Assembly: GCF_002968835.1 (NCBI RefSeq)
Contig: NZ_PKQK01000003.1
Location: 744,001-808,000 of the forward strand
Source of the DNA: Paenibacillus sp. PCH8
GTDB lineage: Bacteria; Bacillota; Bacilli; Paenibacillales; Paenibacillaceae
Direction of reading: 5' to 3'
DNA: 64,000 nucleotides
Positions 27,533-38,500 of the stretch are shown here, one piece after another. Every line of letters starts with the position of its first letter. Position 1 is the stretch's first letter. The position numbers and the translations under genes were made by a program. The notes below the pieces were generated by a model. The model had not been told where the DNA came from and searched no databases. It was given only the letters and a program-made list of their open reading frames with translations.

Positions 27533-27880
27533 TTAAATACCATATCGAACTTTCAATTCCTGAAGCATCGACTCTTTCATTGCTGTCAGAAATACGGTGC
27601 GGATCTGCATCTGTCTATCTTGCTCTTGACGTTGTGTATCCTGATCCACAAGCTCCTGACTAATTTCGTCTTTTAACTCAAGAGGGACTGCCTGTTCCAA
27701 ACCTTCCAGCATCGGAAGGTACTGCTGCCCTGTCCCATCGAAGATAATATCGCTCCGCAACATAAACATCAGGAGTTCCACCTCTTCCTCTGTAATTGGC
27801 GTAAGGTTCGTACCTACCATTTTGTCAAATAAAGGGCGAAATCCGGTTTTAATTTTGGTCATTGAGAAATGTGATTCCAC
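27533..27880 (-). CDS. Small helical tail-operon protein
   Basis: The 115-residue, mostly helical protein has LTPITEEEVELLMFMLRSD and a Gln/Glu-rich segment. It has no recognised family. The start is GTG 27880 or ATG 27862. A structural adaptor or chaperone for the adjacent fibres is possible, from position only. Confidence 0.6.
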   Translation of the reverse strand: MESHFSMTKIKTGFRPLFDKMVGTNLTPITEEEVELLMFMLRSDIIFDGTGQQYLPMLEGLEQAVPLELKDEISQELVDQDTQRQEQDRQMQIRTVFLTAMKESMLQELKVRYGI

Positions 27881-27884
27881 TCTA

Positions 27885-29656
27885 TCAGCCTACCTTTCTT
27901 TTTTGGACGCCAAGGATATTTCCATCCGAATCGTACTTATATTTTTTTACTATTTTCGAACCATTAAAGTCGACCATCTCGGTATCCACACTACCATCAG
28001 AGTTATAATTGTATTCAATAATCTTTATAACTAATGGTTTTATATCGTTGTTATATGTAATCTCTTTGATAATTAGGCCGCTTAGAGCGTCATACTCAAA
28101 ATAAACGTCCTGTTCTTCCATATCTTCAAGCTCAGACACACGTTGCTTAATAGAGCTGTCATCATAGGCTGAACTGCCTTGTAAGTAAAAGTACATTGCC
28201 CCATTGTTTAACTTGCGTCTAATTCTTCCTTCTTCACGTTCGTAGGTTATCGTCTTAACTTGCCCGTCACTCTCCGTAATGAGTTCCGCTGTAAGATTCC
28301 CCTCATAATCGTACTCATAATCAATAACGCGGTTAATACCTCCGGTAATAATCTCACGCTTCATTCTGCCTTTGGAGTCATACTCATACTCTGATGTTGA
28401 AGACGTATTGATGATCGATCCTCGGCTAAGCAGTGTCACACGGGAATCTACCGGAATATCATAGAGAAAACGAATCTCCGTATCCGTATATTCGATATAA
28501 TCTTCCCCGGGAGTTACCCTAATGCCATCCAGAAGTACCTCTACACTGTCAGAACCAATGCTATACTTTGGACAATAAAAGCTCTTTTGTTCTGAAAGCC
28601 TTATATCAGGTGGGTACTCAATACGAAAAATCGATTGATTTTCCATCGTCCCTCTGGATGCAGCAAGCTCCAGCTTAGATTGCATATGGTTTAAACGATC
28701 CGGCAGCTTATCAAATTCAAAGCCATCTTTGTCTACTCTAGCATCTGACACTTCAGCCTTAGTCTCACCCAAACCTTCAACTTGTTTGGACAAGTCTTCG
28801 GTATGATCAATCCACCTGACCACTTCTTCGTCTAATTCGTTGATCTTGGATTGAGCATCTGTGATTCTTGCTTGGAGATCTTGAAAATCCCCTGTAGACA
28901 ACGTTTTGGTTAGATAATAGCGTTGGTCTTTAAGATATACCGCATCATAGGTGGCACCTGTAGTGACAGATCCCAGAATCATGCCGTTATCGGGTTCATC
29001 GGAAATCAACTGATGTATGAAGGTTCCATCATTCTTTAGAAATATATAATATCTAGTATCTTGCCCAGCTATAAAAGAATAGAAAGACGCCTCTTTTTGA
29101 ACGAGTATACTGTTAATGCTTGCATAACCACCGTTGATCTGAACCTTAAGCAGACCATTAGAATCAATAGCTGCCGCGCTTATTGCCAAATCAGATAATG
29201 GGATCGTTTTTAGTTCATCAATAGAATGCTCTATATCCGATATAACATCTGCAAGTGATTCACGATTCCCCCGAGTATCTCCTAATTCATTTTCCAAACT
29301 CGCCAAACGTTCATTTTGTGCATGAACATCCGTGCTTATATCCGTTACGATTTTCTCAACTTCACCCAACTTGGACTTCTGGTCTTCCAACAATATTCCC
29401 TGATTCAAAACCCGAGGTTCCAGATCAGCAATACGCAATTCATGACCGGTTATCCCTGTTTCATTCTGTTTGCCTACAAGTTCTATCTGATCCAAACGCT
29501 CGGGAGGCTGACATAAACGCTTCTGGCTTCCTCCATCTCTGAAAGATACTCATCAATTTCTTGGTGGGATCGAGTCCCTTTGTTTAGCAAACTATTGTGG
29601 TCAAGCAACTTGCCATTGTTCGATCCTGAACTTGTCCCGCTAAAGCGGACAGACAT
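27885..29656 (-). CDS. Fibre protein with YD-like repeats, apparent frameshift near its N-terminus
   Basis: ATG 29656, behind GGAGGTGAGAAT, opens a 57-residue frame (MSVRFSG..., LLDHNSLLNKGTRSHQEIDEY) that stops at 29483. This fibre-like N-terminus continues into the 536-residue frame 27885..29495 if one C is added to CCC, seen as GGG at 29502-29504. The junction then reads SLPERLDQIEL. The full protein of about 590 residues has a coiled-coil-like region, a beta domain around 140-215, a second helical part and YD-like motifs (YEYDSKGRMKREI, YEYDYEGNLTAEL, YKYDSDGNILGVQ). It is the first gene of the distal fibre operon. Confidence 0.75.
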
Positions 29657-29686
29657 ATTCTCACCTCCAACTTAACCCTTGCTAGA

Positions 29687-29715
29687 TCTATACGTGGTAA
29701 AGTGTTCAAAGTTTA
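29687..29715 (-). promoter_or_regulatory. Island promoter: TAAAC-N16-CGTATAGA
   Basis: CGTATAGA (29687-29694) and TAAAC (29711-29715), spacing 16, about 31 bp upstream of ATG 29656. It drives the operon 29656 to 22670. Confidence 0.75.
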
Positions 29716-29718
29716 GTC

Positions 29719-30864
29719 CTATATATACGTTGAAGAAACTTTGATTCCGAACGTGACCTGGGCTTCATAATTGGTGCTGGTATCCAGCCTCTCTACTCTC
29801 ACCCAGAATTGATAAGGGCTTTCTGGAGTTATCTCGGTTGCGTTCACTTGCATACTCCAAGCTCCTGGTTCTCCCTCAACATCGGGCGCTAACCGAACTA
29901 CGTTTTGATACTGATCTCCCCGATAAGAGGCAAGCTCGAAGTTAACATTTTGAAAAACACCCTGATTCAATGAATTTTTGGCAATAAACAACACATTCTC
30001 CGTTACGGATTGACCAGAGGACATATAACCGAGGAAACGTTCCTGGTTGTCTTGTAACCGCATATCAAGGAATTCTCCATTGTCGCTATACTCACGATAG
30101 TAAAGATCCACTCTAGGTTCAAAGTAATATGTATCGCCTCCATATATACTTAATATGTCCGACGCCTCAAATCTATTGTGGTCAGGTAAAGTCACAGCAA
30201 AGCTTCCCGTAAGCGGATATCCATATCGTTGAAGGTCAAACATGACTGATGTATTCTCATATTTACATATCTTGGTTTCAAGAATTTTTCCTGCCTGATC
30301 CCGGAGTTCAACCTGATAACCTTGTTTCAGATTATCTACCTTCACTCTGGTACTTCTTTGAATTCGTATATGATTAATGAGTAGCGGTTCACCTTGTGTT
30401 CCTGATTCTAAGAAAAGCCCGATCTTAGGTACAGAAGAGATGACTTCCTGATTACCAATAAACCGCCATATCTTACCATCCTCTGACCAGTATGCGGAAT
30501 ATACATTAAAACTTCGTACCAGACGGATCCAAGGATAGCTTCTAGCTATCCCTTTTTCCGCATCAAAATACTCTTCCAATTTCACCACATTCTCATCGTC
30601 TGCATATACAATAAGTCCCCCGGAGTCTCCCTCAACAGTTGGATTATACTCATTCTTGACATCCATCACGAACTCTTCAATTCGGGTTAACTCCGTGTAA
30701 AACATATATATTGGAGACTCTCCATGTCTTAGTTCCAGTACCCCATGATCAGCATTGTATCTTCCATGATCGTCAGTCAATACTTCCCACCCTGAGTCAA
30801 GTTCGGATTTATTGAATTCATCAAAATAGATTAGCCCTTTTTCCTGACGTTTCACAGTTCCCAT
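29719..30864 (-). CDS. Concanavalin-A-like/DUF1349-type fibre protein
   Basis: The 381-residue protein starts with a lectin-like sandwich (FDEFNKSELDSGWEVL, then VEGDSGGLIVYADDENVVKLE, YSAYWSEDGKIWRFIG and IGLFLESGTQGEPLLINHI), which resembles DUF1349/ConA-like domains that bind glycans. The rest is beta-rich (about 190-380) and probably forms one or two further sandwich domains. It is followed by the promoter of the next operon, and it lies 16 bp after the preceding gene, with which it is probably transcribed. Confidence 0.65.
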   Translation of the reverse strand: MGTVKRQEKGLIYFDEFNKSELDSGWEVLTDDHGRYNADHGVLELRHGESPIYMFYTELTRIEEFVMDVKNEYNPTVEGDSGGLIVYADDENVVKLEEYFDAEKGIARSYPWIRLVRSFNVYSAYWSEDGKIWRFIGNQEVISSVPKIGLFLESGTQGEPLLINHIRIQRSTRVKVDNLKQGYQVELRDQAGKILETKICKYENTSVMFDLQRYGYPLTGSFAVTLPDHNRFEASDILSIYGGDTYYFEPRVDLYYREYSDNGEFLDMRLQDNQERFLGYMSSGQSVTENVLFIAKNSLNQGVFQNVNFELASYRGDQYQNVVRLAPDVEGEPGAWSMQVNATEITPESPYQFWVRVERLDTSTNYEAQVTFGIKVSSTYI

Positions 30865-30880
30865 CCAGATCCTCCTTTCT

Positions 30881-33800
30881 TTACGTAAACAGCCAAATCC
30901 GCTTACCGATTACACACATTTTCGGTCTTGCTTTCCAAACTTCCAGCAAGCATTTAATAAGTGCTTCAACACACTTGTCTCCCCCACCGCCTTCGCAGTA
31001 AGGAATGACATAGACATCATCACAGATCCAGTTGGTCAGTTCCATCCAGTCCAGATTAGCGTATTCGTAACTACGCGTACCCACTTCCTGAAGCGAGGTG
31101 AACACCCATTTGAATTCATGTTTGCCCTTGGGCACAGGATGTGAAAAGGTATAGTATCCACCATCTTGAGTGAATGTTTTGATCAGCTCGTTATCAATGA
31201 AGAAATCCAGTTGACAATCAAACGGTTCAGGTACCCACACCCATCGTTCGTAGGCTTTAAAGTCATGCACCCGGAAGGTGGTCAGATATCGTTTTCCTGT
31301 CCAGTCGCTGATCTGCCCTTCTGATCTGTTGTAATCTCCACTTTATACTTGCTATAAGGCTTGGGAGCCAGATCATTCAGTTCGAAGCCACGGTACCCAT
31401 CCCCGTAATACTTTTCATCCCACAACACTTTTCCATCCTCGCGGGTAATTTTCACGCGCATATTACTGTTATCGCAGCCGCCCATCCAGATTGGTTTGTT
31501 ATTCCAAACTTCGAAGTGGGTCACTTCTGCCCAGGATGGATCAACTTTAATAATGTCATCAATATTAAGTTTTCCTCCCCAGATCATGGCGCCATCTCCA
31601 GGGCAGCCCTGCTCGAATCGAACGCGCACCTCGTAGTTTTTCTTCTGATTTGAAGTGTTTTCGACTTCAATTGTGATGACCTGATCATCTTGATTTGTCA
31701 CTGGTCGTGGTGGAATTAATAGTTGACCGTTCTCATAAGTTTCAATGACAATTTTGGTTCCTTGACAAGCCCTATCTCTATTTTCGTACAATCGAATAAC
31801 GTCGAGCCAGGCATGACTTCCACCATCTGGCGCAGTCGTATCTGGGCTAGGTGGATTCCATGAATCTTCTCCTGGATGGGGAGATTTATCCTTTAGATAT
31901 ATCCCCCCCTTCGCATCAGTGCAATAAGCGCCCCATGTTTCTGTAAAGCTCCCATGACTAAGCGTGAAACCACCAGCATCAAGACCCGTAGCGTTCGATG
32001 AACCCTTATTTTTATGGAGTGTGTATGTAATCGTATATTTAGTTCCTGGTTCTAGATTATCTGGAGTTTGGATTCTTTCACCTATTTGATTACCTGATTC
32101 CACTTTTAATGTTTTAATAAGGATTTTTTTCTTATTTTTATTATTTGTCAATTCAACATCCACATAAGTTTTATTATCATAAATGGAATAATTAACTAAT
32201 TTTTCTCCATTTTTACCATTAGGATCTTCAGTCCGAATTTGAAGGTTCTTAATGGATGCATGATAAGGTATCCCTTTTGAATCTTTATCTTCGTCTTTCA
32301 AGGTATCCGTAAGTCCAATACACAAGGTATAAATACCCGGCTCCTTAACAATCTCTTTTTTGTTAAAAGGTATTGCATCCTTCCATTGCTTATCAGTAAT
32401 GGATTTGTAGTTAATTATTCCTTGGTTGTATCCTAAATTTTTCTTCTTATCTAAGATGACTACACCATGTTTCGCCTCTACTTGTGTACCTTTGTAATAC
32501 TGGACTCGAAATCTGGCTTTCTCATTCCCGTCAAATAAATAACACATGTAATCGAAACTTATTTCAAAGCTTCCATTACAATAAAATTCAACGTAAACTT
32601 TTCTGGTGTGTAAACTTCCAAAATCTGAATCTTTATCACCTGGTTTGGTATTAAGGACATCTATTGAGTAATAATTTAAATTTTTACCCGGCTCTTTTAT
32701 TCCTGCTTCTGCTTTGAAAGTAGAATCTTTAAGCGTTCTTAATCCATTTACCTTTAACTTTTGAACGGGGTATACAGTGAGATATTCCGAGTATTCAATG
32801 GTCCCAACGTCGGAAACAACAAAATCTCGTTTAATGACTTTATTATTCGTAACACCTATCGCATATGCTCCACCAGATCCTGAGAAGACCTGTCCCTGAT
32901 TATAAGCCTTCCACAAAGCATTACGATCAGACTTACCTGAATAAAGCTTTTGCCCGTATTGAATGTCATGATTCTTGAACGAAGCTGGATAACACTCTTC
33001 TCCAAAAGGATTTTTAACTGCTATACCTGATTGATCATTACCGGTACCATTCCCTCCGGAATTTGCTGATCCATTTTCTGCTCCGCCTGTACTACCATTA
33101 CCTGGTGCATACGCCTTACCATCCCGGTAAATCCAGCGGAAACTGTGACTCCCCGATGGTAATGGATACATACAATTTGTTCCATCGTCTCCATTGGATT
33201 GACTCCCTGTCCAGACTGAAACACCATCAATTTGAAGTTCCAGTTTCTCGCCGGTGTCAAATTCCCCTCCATACTGCCAGCAGATATATCCTGAGTTGTC
33301 TAACTGTGCTTCAAACTCGCATATGAAATCCTGATCATGACCTTGGGCCCACATCACGCCATCTCCGACTACAACTTCTTTCCAATCCCAACTCCCTATG
33401 AACCTCAATGCCTCATCATAGTTGCCTTCGTCATTAAATATCTCTTCAAACACGTTCTCATCTCTTGTACCTCCTTTATCAGGATTGTACGCGGGGTCCA
33501 TTGAGGGATAAATACGCATATGCTCTTTTACACTAAACTTGGCACCAGGGTTCAACTCCGCCTTATACGTAATCGTATCTCCATGTTGTTCTGTCCTTGC
33601 ACCAGCATCCGTAACATCCCAGTTCCTTGTCACATCAACATATGAGCCTAGCGGAGATAAGGTACGATATGTATTGCCGGTGTTGTTTCCATAGGTGAAC
33701 GGTTTATCCATCTCATATATGAGTGGTTCTTCGGTCAAGCGATCTCGAATATAAAACTGTATTAAATTAATACCAGCCTCCAAAGGGATTCGTATCTGAT

Positions 33801-35538
33801 CTCCGTGACTTTGCATGGTTGTATAATGTTCTAACATGCCGTTGACTGTTACCTCGAACGCTTCAGTAGTCCTCAATTGATGTGAGTAACTGAATAAAAA
33901 CCAGCCATCATCATCTAAAATCACCTCTGTTTGGGCAATCATATCACCTTGCTTTGGTTCATCCAGACGCAATGTATCATTGTGACGAATCCAACTGGGA
34001 TTTCCCGACATTGTCCATTGATAATTCCCAATCCCTTGTCCATAAAGACTGGGCTCCCAGTGATCAATTTCTTGAGGTGGACAAATGACCTCAACTACCC
34101 CTTTCAGGTCAATGGTCGTATCATGCCCTGCAACAATTTCATACTCAATCTTGGCCAGGTCGGTTTCCGTTTCTGAATATTCTCCATTTAGTATCCACTC
34201 CACACCATGCACTGATCGAGCATAGCTGCCATGATCTCCATCCCCGCGCTGGGTACGTTGAAGCATTTTATCGTCGAAAAACAACTCATAATCATGATCA
34301 GGATAGGGCTCTTCATCTACACCCATTTTGTAGGCAAATGAGATACTTCCGTTACATTCGTTGTCCAAATCCATTATCATCGTTTTTTTTCGTAAGTCAT
34401 CTGCAATAAATTGACCTTGAAAATGCGCTTGTGCCACACTTTGTGGGGATCTTACTACCCAATTACCGTACTCATGTACATGCTCCCCATCCAAATCATA
34501 ATCCAGAGGCGCAGGCGGCTTACGTGTATCCACAATCTCAACGACTTCAACATCCTTGATATAGATGCCATTGTTCTGCCATACTTCGGGTCTCATTTTG
34601 CGGATTAACCAGTCGAACTTGTACATCTGTCCTGGCTGCAATGTAAATGTAGCTTCCTGCCATCCGCTATTCTCGCTCCATTCGCCCCCAACTTGCTGCC
34701 CATTAATATAGAACAGCATGCCATTACCGCGCTTAGCACTAGCCAGGTACTTGAACCTGATCTGTCCATAACGCTTCACACGCCAGTTAAATGTAATTTT
34801 GGATGAGTTGCCAATCTCCAGAAGTCCTAGGTCCAGTTTCAAGATCATCTCTGAACCAGATTGTTCATTTCGCCCTACGGAGTGGACAGCTACCCATTCC
34901 TGATCCTCCGTTGAGGATACATATCTGAAGAAATCAGGGAATTTATTCGAAAACGGAACATCCTTTTTCATCGAAAAGAGTGGAATCTCATATACGGTTG
35001 CATCAAAATGATTAAAGTAATTCCCACTAAAATGATGGTAGTAGGGTGCCGGACAGATCGGCAATGACACACCATGATGACTACCGCCAGGCTTCTGAGC
35101 GTTTTCAAGAATCTTGTGAATACAGTCTTTCACCATTTGCAGAACTCGCTGATATTGTGTTTTGTCTGGAGGCTGCTGCTGTTCTACCCACCATTCAATC
35201 CTGCGGTACATATTCCACAGTGCTTCACGGCATCGTACACTCGCATACCAGGACTTATCTTTCAGATATTGCTCAATGATTTGATCAATACTGTTTTCCA
35301 GTGCATCCAATTGAACCGTCTGCCATCGTCCGATTTGACCGTACCCTGGATCACCCAGAATAGGATTATTTTCTTCACCGTGTCGGTCCGTTTCACTTCT
35401 CGGTGCATTGGGACTCTCCGGGAGATGCTCTGGATGGTTAGGATTGGCATAATCGTCTTTATCAGCTATCTTAGCTCTCATATTGGCGAACAATACGCCT
35501 TTCTGAGACATTGTAAACAATCCAAATGTATGACCCAT
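30881..35538 (-). CDS. Giant multi-domain fibre/adhesin, apparent frameshift near its C-terminus
   Basis: The main frame (31282..35538) has 1418 residues. A second frame (30881..31270) has no ribosome site and reads upstream as EGQISDWTGKRYLTTF. Adding one G to GGG (CCC at 31316-31318) gives TTDQKGQISDWTGKRYLTTF and one protein of about 1550 residues. It has a helical N-terminal region (about 60-150), then a series of beta-sandwich units marked by FYINGQQVGGEW, LFDDKMLQRTQRG, LQIDGVSVWTG and, at the end, FFIDNELIKTF. Several contain the FxFSY / F.W.Y pattern of carbohydrate-binding modules. Start ATG 35538 has GAGGTG and its own island promoter. The break is probably a sequence error. Confidence 0.75.
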
Positions 35539-35557
35539 AAAATCACCTCGTACTCGC

Positions 35558-35586
35558 TCTATACGAAAAAAAGAACACTGAGTTAA
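35558..35586 (-). promoter_or_regulatory. Island promoter with -35 in a terminator loop: TTAAC-N16-CGTATAGA
   Basis: CGTATAGA (35558-35565) and TTAAC (35582-35586), spacing 16. The TTAAC is the terminator loop and includes the TAA stop (35583-35585) of the upstream gene. It drives the gene starting at 35538. Confidence 0.75.
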
Positions 35587-35592
35587 TCAGTG
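35566..35592 (-). terminator. Terminator after the giant fibre gene, embedded in the next promoter
   Basis: On the minus strand CACTGA, loop TTAAC, TCAGTG and then TTCTTTTTTT. Confidence 0.8.
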
Positions 35593-38500
35593 CCCGTCAA
35601 ATCGTATTGTAGTTTGGAATCGGTATAAATTTGCAGTTTACCTTTCATGATAGATACCGAGATTGTGTACCATCGATCCCTCTCCCATTTAAAAGGTTGC
35701 ATCGGAGAACCTATAGACTCTTTTCTCCCTCCGACGACGTGATATAGCTGCATCGGTGTCCTCATGTCCAGAGCATTTGTCGAATCACCACCATTGACCA
35801 TAAACATCCAATAGTTATTGATATCTTGCAATTTAAAGATAATTCCTACGCCATCGTCACCCTTCTCGTTTGCATCCACCTTGAAATCGACAGAGAATTT
35901 ATACTGATCTCCCAGGAAATTATTTCGATACCATCCATTCATTTGAGAAGTTTTATTTTTACTGTAAAACTTACCGAGGAGCTCATCCCGTTTCCAATCT
36001 CCACTTCCGAACTCAATCCAATCATCTGCCTGAACAAGTTCAAGAGCATCCATCTCTTTGGAGTAAGGAAAATATACGTTGAACGGATCATGAGGATCAT
36101 ACTCTTCTGGCACTCCAAACCCGCCTTCCCAGTCTTCAGGATTCATTCCACGGTCCAGCAGATTGTCGGTATAATCGAAAACAAGTCCCTGTGCAGTAGT
36201 GTCCATAATGGGTAGATAACCTTCAGTCATTCGATCCCGATATGCCAACACCGAATTCGTCTCAATCTCAGAAGATCGTCCTTCCACTTTGGCTTCATGA
36301 TACACCTTCATCAGGTGTGCTGTTCGTTCTGGCAAAAATGCATAGAGTTGCTCCAAGTATTCTGCTCGCATCTCCGGTCGTTCAGCAAAAATAAAGCCTG
36401 TAATCACCTGAGCGCATCTTTCTTCAAAGGTCGCGAACGTATCCTCCGGATTTTGTAACTCAGATAGGCGCGCATTCGCTAACGATGCCTCTGTTCTTTG
36501 GTTCTCCAGATGAGAAATACGCTCATCTTCTCGGTCTGCGGCGATGACATCCTTCTGCACAAGTGCAACTCTACTTTCAAATTCTGAATATGAAAAGTCG
36601 TCAATTGAATGTCCTGCGCCACTTAATTTGATTGAAATGTTAGAATCTTCTGGATTAAATTCACCATGAAGACTCTTTTTAAGTGCAGTCACTATTTCGT
36701 ATGTCCATATGGATTCACGCGGGTCCATTTCCCCGGTGATTTCTTCAGCAAGATTAGCGTGTCGCTCTGTGTTCGTGCCTGTCCATGTGTAATGATTAAA
36801 TTCACCATCCGCCTGTTCCTTCATTCCTTGTGCACCATTCAGCAGGGAACCACTTTGATCCAGCTTTCTACTATATAATTGCTCTTCCACATGTCCAAGT
36901 TGTTGAATTTTTAACGCCTCAGAAGGTGTGACTATTGTGCCATAATTATTTACCTTGTCACTTACAATAGATTTTTCCCACTCAGCATGGGATTTCTCTT
37001 GTATACCAGACAAACCAGATTCAACAACAGCCCGACGAAGACTTAGAATCCCCGTTATTCCTTCTTCAAGACCTGTAATCAGCTCGTTCTTTATTCCTGC
37101 TAGCTGTTCTTCAACATACGCATCTCTTCCAAGTTTATATCCGTTGTTAGTGAAGAGATATTCAGATTTCATACCATCTTTAGAAGCGAGAAGGTGTTCT
37201 TCCAAATTGCCATATTGAGGCTTGGTAGAAAAAAGTATTTCTTCGATCTTTCCATACTGAGGTTTAATTCCGAGTAGCTGCTCTGCCAAGTTGCCATACT
37301 GATACTTGGTTGACTGAAACTCCTCTTCGATCTGCCCATATTTGAGCGGCATACCTCCAATGGACTCGACAGGTACGTCTGCGTATCTTGGCTTGTCCCC
37401 ACCCTCAAGATAATGATCCATCAAGCCATATTGATATTTACTAGCAACCCACTGTTGCTCCAAGTTCCCGAACTTGTAGACCTGACCCAGAAAATCTTCA
37501 TTTATCCATGAGTCCTTCACATGTTCCGTCAGATCCAGTGCCCACTCCTGATGACCATACTTGGTTTGCACAGCGACTATCTGTTCTAACTGATCTGAAT
37601 ATTTCAATTGAGTTGCGTGTTCCAGTCCTTCTAATTCGCTCAATCGTGCTGAGTTTGTAGCAAATCGGGTATCATCGATCATGTTTGCTTGCTTTAATTC
37701 AATCAAACCGTAAGTAGATTGATCAGCTATTACGGCTACGCGAGAATGGGTTTCTGCCATATATCCATCCCCATCATCCCAATGCATCTCAAGCAAATCC
37801 TTGTAACCCAGACCTTGCTCCTCATCATAGAGACCTTGTCGTAACAGTGGAGATGCCCATTCATAGCCCTCACTCGTATTGGCTTGACGCAGCCCAGAAG
37901 TGCTGGAGGTATACATATGACCTATATCCGCTTCTCTTGTCTGGGATGCTCCTCCTGAAATGATCTGTCCAGTCTGTTGAAGCTCACGATCAACAGCACT
38001 CCCCAAGTTGTATTCCTCACTCACAGCTCCTTGTTGTTTGAAACGGGAACCGATGGAGTATTCCTCATTAATTGTGAATTCTCGAAGATCTGTTGAACCT
38101 GCAACGTATATATTAGGGTTCTCACCTGAACGAAGGGTAGTTTCTCCTGTTACATAATTTTGCTCGTCAAATAATCCAACTCGGTTGTAATTATAGCCAT
38201 CTAACACTTCATTCACCGTACCGAAGTCTTCCGGTGAGTAAGCAACATTCATTTCGAAACGTTCTTCTTCAAAATCCCCTGGTGATGCCTGAGTAAATCC
38301 AATTGGATTATCAAAATTAAATACGATCGGTTTAGCATCATAATCCGCGTAAGTCACCTCAATCGTTTCTCCACGGTGATCCAACTTCGAACCTGCATTT
38401 TGTTCATTCAGCAATCCGACTTGATTATAGTCGCTGTCTTTTTCCTTGATGGACTCGGGCATCTTTTCATCTACATCCCCTTGACGGGAGAGATGATCTG

